A stretch of 64,000 bases of DNA from Bog-756 sp963812525 (GCA_963812525.1 CAWEVL010000009.1:825318-889317), one strand, 5' to 3'. Counted from the first letter of the stretch, positions 50,400 to 58,621 are shown. Notes: generated from the sequence alone by a model not told the origin. Numbers and translations: made by a program.

Positions 50400-50513
50400 A
50401 TGCAAGCGACTTTCGACTTGGCGATCAATGACATCGAAGAACTGGAGCGTGGTTTTGAGCTGAGCTTGCGATCTCGTAATCGAGCGGCAAAGACCATCAA
50501 GTCCTACCAGTAA
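50400..50513 (+). pseudogene. Amino-terminal remnant of a tyrosine recombinase (integrase)
   Basis: 37 residues then a stop. NDIEELERGFELSLRSRNRA and the following AKTIKSYQ match the opening helix pair of the SAM-like amino-terminal domain of XerC/D-type and phage integrases (pattern: short helix, SLRxxxxAxKTIxxY). The rest of the gene is not readable in any frame over the next 120 bp, so it is truncated or heavily decayed. Location 64 nt after the 3' end of tRNA-Val is where integrases of integrative elements lie. Similarity judged by eye on a short stretch. Confidence 0.5.
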
Positions 50514-50633
50514 CTGGGTCCCCGGAACACCGGATAGGCGACGGTATCCAAGGGGACTGATTGTGGTGACCCATGTGGCCACGATCCAAGGGTGTCCGTA
50601 GGTCGTTGAGATTCTCAGAATGGAGACGCCGAG

Positions 50634-51374
50634 TTGCCCAATGGCGAGTACCTGCGATTTGACCAGATCTTGTGGCGGGCCATCCAGAAGAGTCGGGATC
50701 GATTGAAGTTTGATACCGAGTGCCGGGAGGCGATGAAGGACAAGACTCGGGCTGAGGCCCGTGCAATCCTCATTGAGCAGTACCGACGAATCGGAGAGCA
50801 GCCGCTCGGACAGCCCCTGCTCGATCGAAAACTCGACATGCTCATCGCCCCGGTCTCAGCCTCCAGTCGGATCAGTGATGTCGTCGACGGGGTGTCCACA
50901 TTGGTCGGAGCTGGAGTGCGCCTAAGGAAGATTTTGCAAGGTCCTACCGAAGAGGACTTGAGATCACATCGAAAGTCCGACCTTCACGTCACCCCCGACT
51001 GGCACCACACCTGTCGAGTGGCCGTGACTGCCGATGCGGAGTCCTGGTTGGGCGAGGTAGATGTTACGGGGCTCATCGCATTCCGAGACATGAGCGCAAT
51101 CGCCATCACGATTGAGGCCAGCGATCCTCGGGTCGAGGGAGGTGAGTTGAGGGCATTTGTAGACGATCGGCTTGCCGGAACTATCACTGATTCGGATTCT
51201 GAACCGTTTTGGGCGGTAATCGAAGGCGACGCAACTGACATCCTGGCAACACTTGGAACGTATGCGCTGCGCACCCAGGACGGGGGGCAGTGGCGTTTGG
51301 ACGTTGGTGTTCCTGAACGGGTCAGACGACACTTCCCATTCGATGATGAACCTCAGGGCGATCCTGGCGTCTGA
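50634..51374 (+). CDS. Hypothetical accessory protein
   Basis: 246 residues from a TTG start with GGAG about 10 nt upstream. The first 100 residues are helical and basic (FDQILWRAIQKSRDRLKF, KDKTRAEARAILIEQYRRIGEQPLGQPLLDRKLDML). The rest looks beta-rich with two parts (HTCRVAVTADAESWLGEVDVTG; ELRAFVDDRLAGTITD). I recognise no family. Base and codon use are clearly less GC-rich than the housekeeping genes, consistent with a transferred segment behind tRNA-Val. Confidence 0.6.
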   Translation: MPNGEYLRFDQILWRAIQKSRDRLKFDTECREAMKDKTRAEARAILIEQYRRIGEQPLGQPLLDRKLDMLIAPVSASSRISDVVDGVSTLVGAGVRLRKILQGPTEEDLRSHRKSDLHVTPDWHHTCRVAVTADAESWLGEVDVTGLIAFRDMSAIAITIEASDPRVEGGELRAFVDDRLAGTITDSDSEPFWAVIEGDATDILATLGTYALRTQDGGQWRLDVGVPERVRRHFPFDDEPQGDPGV

Positions 51375-51504
51375 GTAAATCACCAGACCTAACGAAGGTG
51401 ACCTCGATCGCCGGGTGTGCGGCGCTCCAACTAGAACTCATCTGCCGTCTTGGGACTCAGGCCGTTCGTCGGAGCGGGTATCCCCGATGGCCGGTACCGG
51501 CCCA

Positions 51505-51534
51505 TTGAGAGCCTGGTGCCATCAGTTGTATCGT
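51505..51534 (+). promoter_or_regulatory. Promoter of the SEC-C gene
   Basis: TTGAGA at 51505-51510, an 18-nt spacer and TATCGT at 51529-51534, which fits the actinobacterial TAnnnT -10 pattern. The expected start is about 18 nt before the AGGAGGT ribosome-binding site at 51547-51553. Confidence 0.45.
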
Positions 51535-51559
51535 GATGGTCCTAGTAGGAGGTGTTCCG

Positions 51560-51805
51560 ATGGCAGAGAACATGCATGAAGACGAGGCATCCTTTTAGCT
51601 CGATGAGCAAGCGCCGTCGTGGCTACCCCAGCGAGACGAGGGTCAAGCGGGGCGATCGAATCGTCCACGGCAATAAGGAGTTCATTCGAGAAGTTGGGTC
51701 GTAACGACCTCTGCCCATGCGAGTCGGGACGCCGCTTTCAAGAAGTGCTGTCTGAGGAGCGGCCGCTTCGACGGGTCTCAGCGGAACTATTACCGACGAG
51801 ACTGA
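51560..51805 (+). CDS. SEC-C motif microprotein (three frameshifts)
   Basis: Reconstructed protein of about 81 residues. A strong AGGAGGT lies 6 nt before ATG 51560. Three single-base insertions (the tttt near 51595, one near 51690, one in cgctttc near 51742) separate four coherent pieces: MAENMHEDEASF, SKRRRGYPSETRVKRGDRIV, KLGRNDLCPCESGRRF, and KKCCLRSGRFDG. GRNDLCPC...KKCCL is the zinc-binding SEC-C motif of SecA tails and many small proteins. Perhaps a zinc-dependent adaptor; partner unknown. The intact ribosome-binding site and motif suggest either sequence error or very recent decay. Confidence 0.6.
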
Positions 51806-51847
51806 AGTTTCGTGGCTATGCCCAAATGCCGTCCCGAGCTACCGCAG

Positions 51848-52406
51848 TTATTCGCTCGGAAAGTACTCCAGACGATCTGCCACGGGGTCGTACTCCAGGA
51901 CTGGGGCTTGCGGTGCCTCCTCATAGATGATTGCGGCCCTCTTCCCGACAGCTCTCCCTAGACCCATTAGGAGTCCGAGCACCTCGGAGAGACCACCTCG
52001 TCGGTTACCTCACGAGGGTCAAAGGGGAGTTCAATCCGATCCACTAAGTAGAACCAGCAAAACACCTGAACTCCACCAACATCGGCGACCAACGGGGGCA
52101 CATTCGGCTTGGCGGTGAGAACGATTCGACCGTGAAGCGATGCTGGTAGTGATCACGAAGGTACTGATATGCAAGATCCCAACCCCGGAGGTCGACACCA
52201 CCGATCACAAGGTCTCGCAAGCCACCTGGGTTTTCACCGGCTTGTGGTCTGAACTCTTTGACCACATCAGCCCACCGCACATCGCCCACAGACGAGCAAG
52301 ATAGCTCCGTGACCGGGTCACGGAGCGTACGGGCTGCCTCCAGCGATCTGCCCGTATCGTCGGGACAGTGGCTGATACTGCATGTGGCTGAGTCGCCCGG
52401 TCCCAC
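51848..52406 (-). CDS. Hypothetical accessory protein (frameshifted)
   Basis: Three consecutive minus-strand pieces read like one protein of about 185 residues: GDVRWADVVKEFRPQAGE and LVIGGVDLRGWDLAYQYLRD; then RIVLTAKPNVPPLVADVGG, VQVFCWFYLVDRIELPFDP; then SEVLGLLMGLGRAVGKRA and APVLEYDPVADRLEYFPSE before the stop at 51848. The two joints (near 52125 and 51990) need a shift of two, that is two extra bases or one lost base each. The proposed GTG start directly follows the stop of the upstream gene and is weak. No family recognised. Confidence 0.4.
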
Positions 52407-53219
52407 TTACAGCTCGGAGGCGATCACCTTGGCCTGATGCTCGGTAATTCCACTGGCGATCTGAAGTTGTCCATCGAACGATGTAAAGCTTTGCTGAGAG
52501 GGCTGAGTAATAGGCGTTGACACAACTTGGCCGTTAACGACTACACCAACGATGGCGTGGAACTGCCGGGCAGCCAAGGCATCCCATTGGGCTGAACCGT
52601 TGGGAGTGAGCCGTAGGAGGACCGTCCACTGACCGAATTCATCGTTGGCATGTGCCGTGGCGATGGCACTGCGGGTGAGACCGGCCGGACCGAGTACGAA
52701 CCGGCCTGGTCCACTGGCAGATGTGCCCGGAAGAAGCAGCACCTGGCTCTGCTTACCGCTCGACGAGGTGGTCGAAGGGTAGGTGGCGAACTGGGGATCG
52801 GCATCGATGTTGGTAGTGGAGGTGAAGCCGTCCACGTTGTTCGACGCCGGAGTTACGTCGAGATTTGCGGCAGTCAACTGAGAGGCCGGTGAGCACGTCG
52901 GTAGGGGACCAGTGGATGGATTTTGCCCCAAGGGAACTGCGTAGGGCGGTGCGTAGCAAAGGACCGGCCGAATGGCGAAGTCAGCACCTGCGACTGCGGT
53001 TGCCGACGGAGGGGGCACGGGGTGACCCACGGGTCGAGGCGATCGGCCGCCGCCCTGGATCGCTACTAGCCCGATGACGATCCCAACGAAGATCGCGAAT
53101 GCAAATGACGCAATGCCTCCGAGCAGCCATCTCCGTCTGCGGCGCTGCTTCGCCTCCTCAAACAGGACCTGAGTCTCGTCGACGTTGGTCCGATGGCTCG
53201 GAGTGTCGGTGACGGTCAT
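52407..53219 (-). CDS. Membrane-anchored protein with SecD-P1-like head domain
   Basis: 270 residues. Cytoplasmic start with VLFEEAKQRRRRRWLLGG, one transmembrane helix (IASFAFAIFVGIVIGLVAI), a Pro-rich linker, a variable Ser/Thr/Asn-rich part and a carboxy-terminal domain (FGQWTVLLRLTPNGSAQWDAL, AIVGVVVNGQVVSTPITQP, LQIASGITEHQAKVIASEL) that resembles the SecDF P1 head found alone in many actinobacterial exoproteins. The function of stand-alone heads is unknown. The amino-terminal anchor is nearly the same as in the NHL-repeat protein at 53643. Only 35 bp separate it from the divergent GntR gene; TATGCT (complement of 53241-53246) may be its -10 box. Confidence 0.72.
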   Translation of the reverse strand: MTVTDTPSHRTNVDETQVLFEEAKQRRRRRWLLGGIASFAFAIFVGIVIGLVAIQGGGRSPRPVGHPVPPPSATAVAGADFAIRPVLCYAPPYAVPLGQNPSTGPLPTCSPASQLTAANLDVTPASNNVDGFTSTTNIDADPQFATYPSTTSSSGKQSQVLLLPGTSASGPGRFVLGPAGLTRSAIATAHANDEFGQWTVLLRLTPNGSAQWDALAARQFHAIVGVVVNGQVVSTPITQPSQQSFTSFDGQLQIASGITEHQAKVIASEL

Positions 53220-53254
53220 GGCAGGCCTGGCAATGCCCTGAGCATAGGACTACT

Positions 53255-53614
53255 ATGAATGGCACCATGTTCCCTGTCAAGGTCGATCGATCGGACCCCC
53301 TGGCCTTGCACGACCAGGTGGCTGCCGAGATCCGCCGTGCCATCGCTGACGGCGAAGCCGGACCGGGGGAGCGCCTGCCCTTGGCCAAGGACATGGCGGC
53401 CGTTCTGGGGGTCAACAAGAACACCGTGCTGCGGGCGCTCCGAATCCTGAGGGAGGAGGGACTGCTCGATTTCCAACGGGGAAGAGGGATCACCGTGGCC
53501 GGAACGCCGGAGCGCAGTGCCGTCGTGAAGCGGGTACGGGACCTGGTTGAGTTCTGCCGGACTCAGGGCTACCGGCCCGATGAGGTGATCCAGATCATCG
53601 AGGGATTGTCATGA
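53255..53614 (+). CDS. Short GntR-family (YtrA-type) regulator
   Basis: 119 residues. Winged helix: DPLALHDQVAAEIRRAIADGEAGPGERLP, AAVLGVNKNTVLRALRILREEGLLDFQRGRG. It lacks a ligand-binding domain; a short helical tail (VRDLVEFCRTQGY, EVIQIIEGLS) is typical of YtrA-type regulators, which control neighbouring membrane-protein or transporter genes. Flanked by two anchored exoproteins, its likely targets. No ribosome-binding site precedes ATG 53255, so the message may be leaderless; ATG 53267 is an alternative start. Confidence 0.85.
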   Translation: MNGTMFPVKVDRSDPLALHDQVAAEIRRAIADGEAGPGERLPLAKDMAAVLGVNKNTVLRALRILREEGLLDFQRGRGITVAGTPERSAVVKRVRDLVEFCRTQGYRPDEVIQIIEGLS

Positions 53615-53642
53615 TCCGAACAACGTACTCACGTGACGTCAT

Positions 53643-54812
53643 GTGACGCTCCTTGACAATCGGTCGACGGAAACCGACCGCAATCAGGAAGAGGCACTGT
53701 TCAAAGAAGCCCGGAAGCGCCGGCACCGCCGGTGGCTCCTTGGAGTGGGGATCGCCGTCCTCGTCGTGGCAGTGATTGCTCCTGAGGTCGCTCGCACGAA
53801 TGGTCGGCGGCCCGTTTCAAAGCCTGCACGCTTGAAGCCACCGCCAAGCGTCCCGCCATCTTCCTCCAAATCGATTCCTGTCGCCGCCGCCCTGAAGGGA
53901 CCCGAGGCCCTCGCCGTGGCGTCAGACGGGGGAGTACTGATCGATGAGCGGGTGTCCAACCAGATTGTTGAGCGGGAGCCGAACGGCCAGTTCCGTGTGA
54001 TCGCAGGCAATGGACGGGCCGGTTTCGGTGGTGACGGCGGTCCGGCCACTGCTGCAGAGCTGGATTCCCCAGCATCCATCGCGGCGGCAACGGATGGCAC
54101 CGTGTACGTGGCCGATCTCGGCAACAACCGCATTCGGGCCCTTTCGCCTGAGGGCGTGATTTCAACACTCGCCCACGTAGCGCAGCCCGACGATGTGGCC
54201 CTAGGGCCGAGCGGGGACGTCTATGTGGCTGACCAATCTGGGATTGTGTCGATCGATGGCCGGGGAGTGGTGACTCCGGTGATTACGCCAACCACGTCAG
54301 CGTCGTCTCCCAACGGAGTGAACCCGGTGGTCTCGCTATTGGTAGCTGGCATTTCGATTCCGTACCTGCCGGACGCCTTGGCCGTATCGAGTTCGGGCGG
54401 CATCTATCTCGCCGAGTTCTCTCCGAAGGTAGTCGTTCGATTCCCGCCCGACGGCCCTCCGAGTCTCATCGGTCAGACCAGCCTGGGAACCGGGGAGATC
54501 TATGTCACTCCTGGTGCACTGGCCTCGGCTACCGACGGGAGTGTGGTGGTGGGCGATTACGGAAGATTCGCCGTCGATCGGATGAGGGGATCCAGCTTCA
54601 ACCCAATCACTTCATTCAGTTTGAACTCCGTGCCAGGTCTCTATGGTGCATTCCGACCGTCCGGCGTGGCGGTTGCTCTGAGCGGCGAAATCTATGCAGC
54701 TACCGATGGGGAGAACGGAGGCACGAACGTGCCCGCTCTCTTGTCGATTGACCCAAATGGCGATGTACGTCTGCTCGACAAGGGTCTACCGGTGGCGAAA
54801 TCAGGCCTGTAA
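53643..54812 (+). CDS. Membrane-anchored NHL-repeat (beta-propeller) protein
   Basis: 389 residues. It begins with ALFKEARKRRHRRWLLGVG and a transmembrane helix (IAVLVVAVIAPEVA), a Pro/Ser linker, then repeats typical of NHL propellers: GPEALAVASDGGVLI, GNGRAGFGGDGGPATAAELDSP, TVYVADLGNNRIRALSPEG, QPDDVALGPSGDVYVADQ, GVAVALSGEIYAATDG. Likely an extracytoplasmic binding or scaffold protein. It starts 28 nt after the GntR gene on the same strand (GTG 53643). The amino-terminal anchor matches the protein at 52407. Confidence 0.78.
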   Translation: MTLLDNRSTETDRNQEEALFKEARKRRHRRWLLGVGIAVLVVAVIAPEVARTNGRRPVSKPARLKPPPSVPPSSSKSIPVAAALKGPEALAVASDGGVLIDERVSNQIVEREPNGQFRVIAGNGRAGFGGDGGPATAAELDSPASIAAATDGTVYVADLGNNRIRALSPEGVISTLAHVAQPDDVALGPSGDVYVADQSGIVSIDGRGVVTPVITPTTSASSPNGVNPVVSLLVAGISIPYLPDALAVSSSGGIYLAEFSPKVVVRFPPDGPPSLIGQTSLGTGEIYVTPGALASATDGSVVVGDYGRFAVDRMRGSSFNPITSFSLNSVPGLYGAFRPSGVAVALSGEIYAATDGENGGTNVPALLSIDPNGDVRLLDKGLPVAKSGL

Positions 54813-55002
54813 CTGGAGTAACGGAACCATTCGCCGAGCTTGTTTGGGGTTGGACTACACCTCGGGCACTGGCCCGGCAACCTTCTTTTGTGAAGGCTGC
54901 ATCGGACAGACGCTGACGGGTAAAGGGCGGGTGTCTTAGAACAGGGAGCGGCGCTGAGGGTGTCACCGGGGCCAGCCTGGGTCCGACGTGCCGCCCGTTC
55001 GA

Positions 55003-55815
55003 TCAATCGCTCCAGTCGACGCCGTAGATCCGGGTGGGTTCAGTGAGCCCCTTCAGACGGTGTTCGCCTCGGTCGTCAAAGCGGAACGATTTACCTATGC
55101 AGAGTTCACGGACGGCCACCGAAACCGCAATGTCACCATCGGATGCTGCAGCGCAGAGCCGGGCGGCGAGCTGGACCGCCGCACCAAACAGGTCGTCATT
55201 GTCATCCGTGACCGGTTCGCCCGCGCTGATGCCAATACTGATGTGGAACGGCATGTCGGCCGACTGGTTGCGTTCGTGAAGGCGCCGTTGGACCGCTACC
55301 GAGAAGGCGACCGCGGACACGACGGAGGTGAAGGCGGCCATGATGCCATCGCCGGTGTGTTTCACCTCGCGACCGTCATGGGCAGCGAGCTCATCCCGGA
55401 CAATGGAATTGTGTTCGCCGAGTAATCGCATGTGACCCTCGTCGCCGAGTTGCTGCGTTTGAGCAACCGAACCACAGACATCGGTGAACACAATCGCCCG
55501 CATGGCCGGTGCCGAGTAGGCCGTGCCCGGGGGGTGATCGGGCATGGACCCCATAAACGCGTTCAGAGGCGTTCTGATGTCGAACTCCAAGACCGTGCTG
55601 GCCACCAACCCGTGTGACTCTTGGTGCACGGCCACCACGGCTTGTTTGGTCGGCCCCTCAGCGAGACAAAAAACTGACCCGTTCTCCGGATCGAACCAGT
55701 AGGTGTGGTATTTCACACCGTGTTTCTCCTGCACGCCCAGGTCCAGGAGGTGGGCTGCGGCCAATTGCTCGGCGGACGTACCCGGCGCGTCATGGCGGTC
55801 GATATACATCGGCAC
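55003..55815 (-). CDS. DUF4242-class III nucleotide cyclase fusion
   Basis: 270 residues. Residues 1-80 are DUF4242-like (MYIDRHDAPGTSAEQLAAAHL, KHGVKYHTYWFDPENGSVFCL), a small fold that includes the nickel-binding SCO4226 group. Residues 105-265 are a class III adenylate/guanylate cyclase: AIVFTDVCGSVAQTQQLGD (first metal Asp), VKHTGDGIMAAF (second Asp), ISIGISAGEPV, GAAVQLAARLCAAASDGDI and HRLKGLTEPTRIYGV. It may make cAMP in response to a ligand or metal sensed by the first domain (inference). About 190 bp without a gene separate it from the convergent NHL-protein gene. Confidence 0.85.
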   Translation of the reverse strand: MPMYIDRHDAPGTSAEQLAAAHLLDLGVQEKHGVKYHTYWFDPENGSVFCLAEGPTKQAVVAVHQESHGLVASTVLEFDIRTPLNAFMGSMPDHPPGTAYSAPAMRAIVFTDVCGSVAQTQQLGDEGHMRLLGEHNSIVRDELAAHDGREVKHTGDGIMAAFTSVVSAVAFSVAVQRRLHERNQSADMPFHISIGISAGEPVTDDNDDLFGAAVQLAARLCAAASDGDIAVSVAVRELCIGKSFRFDDRGEHRLKGLTEPTRIYGVDWSD

Positions 55816-56459
55816 AAAGCCAAAACGTACACCTCAACCGGAGGTGACGGCACAAAACCTGGGAACATCAGTCGTGGGGTCAGCCCAGCTGCCCGGCTGA
55901 CCTCGTGACTTGCTGGCTAGCAGGATCAGCCATGTCGGGCTCCGAGCTCGGTGGCCCGCCGGGACCCTTCTGCGGTCGGGGGAGAGCCGCACGGGTGACT
56001 GCCGACGTTGGTCTAACCTGAAATGACGTGTCAACGGAGTATCCGTTTGCCTGCGAAATTCTGCGGCAGCGCCGGCATGGCGCTACCCAAGCCGTCGGAG
56101 AGCACTCAGATGGGCAACGTGGTGATCGGGCTCGATCCGGAGTGTGAGGGCTGCCAGGCTCTCGTTCGAGACGCTGGAGTCGCCTTCCCCCCTCGTTTCG
56201 GCACCCCGCCAATCGACTGGTAGACCTCGCCGGCCGCCATCCGGCATTATCCTTTGCTCACTGATGCGCGGCCCGGGCCGGCCATGTTCCGGCGACCGGA
56301 TGACCCGTTCCCGCCGACAGAGTCAACCTGGCTCGGGGCCTCGAACCCATCCAGGCGGGGACCCTGACGCTGGCCGTGGACCACACCCAGACCCGAACGG
56401 GAGAAGTGACGCCCGGGCATCCTGCAGAGTTCCCAAGTCAAGCTGGCTACGCTCTTGTT
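55816..56459. other. Region without a confident gene
   Basis: 644 bp between the cyclase and the VOC gene. The best candidate is a 37-residue frame from ATG 56110 with GGAG upstream (VVIGLDPECEGCQALVRDAG, ending PPIDW) inside a longer frame from 56023. Its codon bias is not distinctive. Nothing else is supported. Confidence 0.45.
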
Positions 56460-56912
56460 GTGGGACAGGGTAGGCACAGCGGATTCGATCACGTCACGAT
56501 CGCCGTCGTCGACCTCGATGAGGCCAAGAATTTCTTCGCTCTGCTGGGCTTCGAGGAGACCACGGCGACCGTGGTCTCCGGGGAGGAGATGTCCCGCTAT
56601 ATGGGTATCGCCGACTGGGAGGCCGACCACGTCACGCTCGAACTCACCGGTGCAATGACCCACCAAGAGGTCCAGCTTCTCCGCTTCCATCACCCCACGC
56701 TCCCGGAACATCCCTCTGAGTCGGATCTGGCCCGCTTGGGGTTCAACCATGTCTGTTTCGCGGTGGACGACCTCGACGGCATGCTCGACCGACTGCGAGC
56801 AAAGGGGGTCCGTACCCGAAATGAGGTCATGCAGTTCCACGACCGGCGGTTGGTGTTCCTCGTCGGCCCGGGGGACGTGACCATTGAGCTGGCCGAGTGG
56901 AAGGCCCCCTGA
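56460..56912 (+). CDS. VOC-family (glyoxalase-like) protein
   Basis: 150 residues. Two beta-alpha-beta-beta-beta modules: FDHVTIAVVDLDEAKNFFALLGFEE and GFNHVCFAVDDLDGMLDRLRAKGV, with FLVGPGDVTIELAEW at the end. The family includes glyoxalase I, dioxygenases and resistance proteins that bind a metal in the barrel; the substrate is open. The GTG at 56460 has no ribosome-binding site, but TACGCT (56448-56453) ends 7 nt before it, so a leaderless transcript is likely. An earlier GTG at 56376 would add an unstructured leader. Confidence 0.82.
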   Translation: MGQGRHSGFDHVTIAVVDLDEAKNFFALLGFEETTATVVSGEEMSRYMGIADWEADHVTLELTGAMTHQEVQLLRFHHPTLPEHPSESDLARLGFNHVCFAVDDLDGMLDRLRAKGVRTRNEVMQFHDRRLVFLVGPGDVTIELAEWKAP

Positions 56913-56945
56913 CCACCGTCAAGGTCCTATCCCTCGGCAGGGAGG

Positions 56946-57374
56946 TTAGCTCGGCCTCTTCGACGGTTGCCGCGCCGCGAGGCTGCCGAGGGCAAGCGCA
57001 ATGCAGAGGGGGGAGTAGATGCGCCGGTCGAGCTGGAGGAATCGCTCCGAGTTACTTCCGGGAGCGATCGTCTCCGTCTTCCCTGCCCATCCCAGGAGCC
57101 CACGCAGACCCAGAGCCGAGGCCACCCCCAGGAGGAGCGGGCGACGCATACGCGGTGGCTGCGGACCGACACCGGCGACGAGTACCGCCCCCGCGGTGAG
57201 AGCCCCAGCTACGGCCCAGCAGGCCGCTGGCCCAGGAACCGTTGACGAGCCTACGACCGCGTCGGCCAGGTCGTCCCGGTTGCGGAAGGGAAACGACGAC
57301 CCCCATCCCCACGCCACATGGAGCGCGGCCAGCGCAGCCAAGATCGCCGCGGTCAGCCGCTGAACGAGGACCAT
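56946..57374 (-). CDS. DUF3995 membrane protein
   Basis: 142 residues with four transmembrane helices. Family features: ALAALHVAWGWGSSFPF at the start, AVAGALTAGAVLVAG, then RGLLGWAGKT and FLQLDRRIYSPLCIALALG. Function unknown. ATG 57374. Convergent with the VOC gene, 33 bp apart. Longer upstream extension of the frame is low quality. Confidence 0.8.
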   Translation of the reverse strand: MVLVQRLTAAILAALAALHVAWGWGSSFPFRNRDDLADAVVGSSTVPGPAACWAVAGALTAGAVLVAGVGPQPPRMRRPLLLGVASALGLRGLLGWAGKTETIAPGSNSERFLQLDRRIYSPLCIALALGSLAARQPSKRPS

Positions 57375-57499
57375 GTGGCCGAGAGTACTGCTGCACGAGA
57401 CGGATCCCGGGCCCCAGATCTCTCCCACTCCCGCCGCCCTCATCAAACGGGGGCAGTGGCTCATCCCCCGGGGTCCGGGCCGTGTCCGACCCGCTCCGC

Positions 57500-57528
57500 T
57501 TGTTACTCCGGGTTGCATTCTGTAGGGT
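57500..57528 (+). promoter_or_regulatory. Promoter of the TetR-like gene
   Basis: TTGTTA (57500-57505), 17-nt spacer, TAGGGT (57523-57528; TAnnnT type). The inverted repeat at 57567-57598 lies about 30-60 bp downstream of the predicted start point, where a bound regulator would block transcription. Confidence 0.45.
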
Positions 57529-57566
57529 CGGGTCCTCGGGACGGGGGACGAAAAACCTCGACTCCG

Positions 57567-57598
57567 GTGGTAACCGGAATCACGGATCCGGTTGCCAC
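57567..57598. promoter_or_regulatory. Inverted repeat, likely operator of the TetR-like regulator
   Basis: gtggtaaccgg (57567-57577) and ccggttgccac (57588-57598) match as reverse complements at 10 of 11 positions with a 10-nt spacer. It lies between the promoter and the start codon at 57657. This suggests autoregulation. Confidence 0.5.
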
Positions 57599-57656
57599 AG
57601 AGGTGGCGCCCTCTTCAACCGCGGCAACGGTGCATTCCTCAATTTGGGAGGTCGCG

Positions 57657-58421
57657 ATGAACACCGGACGGCGGCCTCGGCGGAGCCGAGAGGAGCTTCG
57701 TGCGCTCCTGCTGGCCGCCGGACGGTCGATCCTGCTCGAGGAAGGACTCGGCCCCGGGGCCGACGCCCTGAACTTCAAACGGGCCTTCGACCTGGTCGAG
57801 GCGGAGACGGGCGTCAAGCTCACCAACGCCTCGGTGATTGGTCGGGTGTGGGGAAACCTCGCCGACTACCAGACGGATGTGCTGGTCGAGTTGGCGTCGG
57901 ACACGAGCCGCTCCAACGTCCCCGAGGTGGCCGAATTGGTGGCAGGTGTCTTGGCCGGATGCGACCTGTCGTCAGCCTCGGGGCGAGCGGCCGCCCTCAC
58001 CGAGGTCTGTCGAGTCGTCGGCGAGGCCCTCAGTGCCGCGCTCCGAAGCTCGGCGAGCTGGTCGGTCTGGATCAACATTTGGGCCACCGCGGTCTCCAGC
58101 GACCTGCCCGACAGGCACCGGAGGGTGTTGGAGAAGCTCATGGAGAGCTACGACGCCATCAACCAGCAAGGAGAAGAAGCCTTCGGTGGTCTGATGGCCA
58201 TCCTCGGGTACCGACCCAGAGAGCCCTTGACGGTCCCACAATTCTTGAATGCGGCCGGCGCTCTGGCTGAGGGATGTTCGCTCCGTGACCGGGTCGACTC
58301 GAAGATGGTGGGGATCGTCCGTCCCACCGGAACGCACGGGGAGGCTCAGACCTGGACCGTCTATGGGATCGGGCTCCACGCTCTGGTCATGGAGTTCTTC
58401 GAGCCAGACCCGGACTATTGA
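57657..58421 (+). CDS. TetR-like transcriptional regulator
   Basis: 254 residues. The amino-terminus has the TetR-type opening SREELRALLLAAGRSILLEEG, a variable region (NFKRAFDLVEAETGVKLTNASVIGRVWGNLADYQTDVLVELA) where the recognition helix is expected, and an all-helical ligand domain (VVGEALSAALRSSASWSVWINIWATAV, LMESYDAINQQGEEAFGGLMA). The helix-turn-helix is longer than in canonical TetR proteins. GGGAGG lies 5 nt before the ATG. Confidence 0.75.
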   Translation: MNTGRRPRRSREELRALLLAAGRSILLEEGLGPGADALNFKRAFDLVEAETGVKLTNASVIGRVWGNLADYQTDVLVELASDTSRSNVPEVAELVAGVLAGCDLSSASGRAAALTEVCRVVGEALSAALRSSASWSVWINIWATAVSSDLPDRHRRVLEKLMESYDAINQQGEEAFGGLMAILGYRPREPLTVPQFLNAAGALAEGCSLRDRVDSKMVGIVRPTGTHGEAQTWTVYGIGLHALVMEFFEPDPDY

Positions 58422-58621
58422 CCGAGGCGCGGGCCCCCGACTCGGAACGCGGGAGCCCGTCGGCCGACAGGCCTGGCTGAGCAAGAAGGGAGCCCGCCCG
58501 ACCGGTGCGGCATCCCGGCCGTTCGTATCGGTGCCGACGACGCCATCGCTTCGTACGACCGTCACCGTCACCGGTTCCGGGCCAACCGATGTCGTCGGGG
58601 ACTCAGCCAGTGCCGCGGGCG

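Noticed and set aside
56023..56223. 66-codon frame upstream of the VOC gene
   Set aside because: No strong start signal and ordinary composition; only its last 37 codons have a possible ribosome-binding site. Mentioned in the region entry only.
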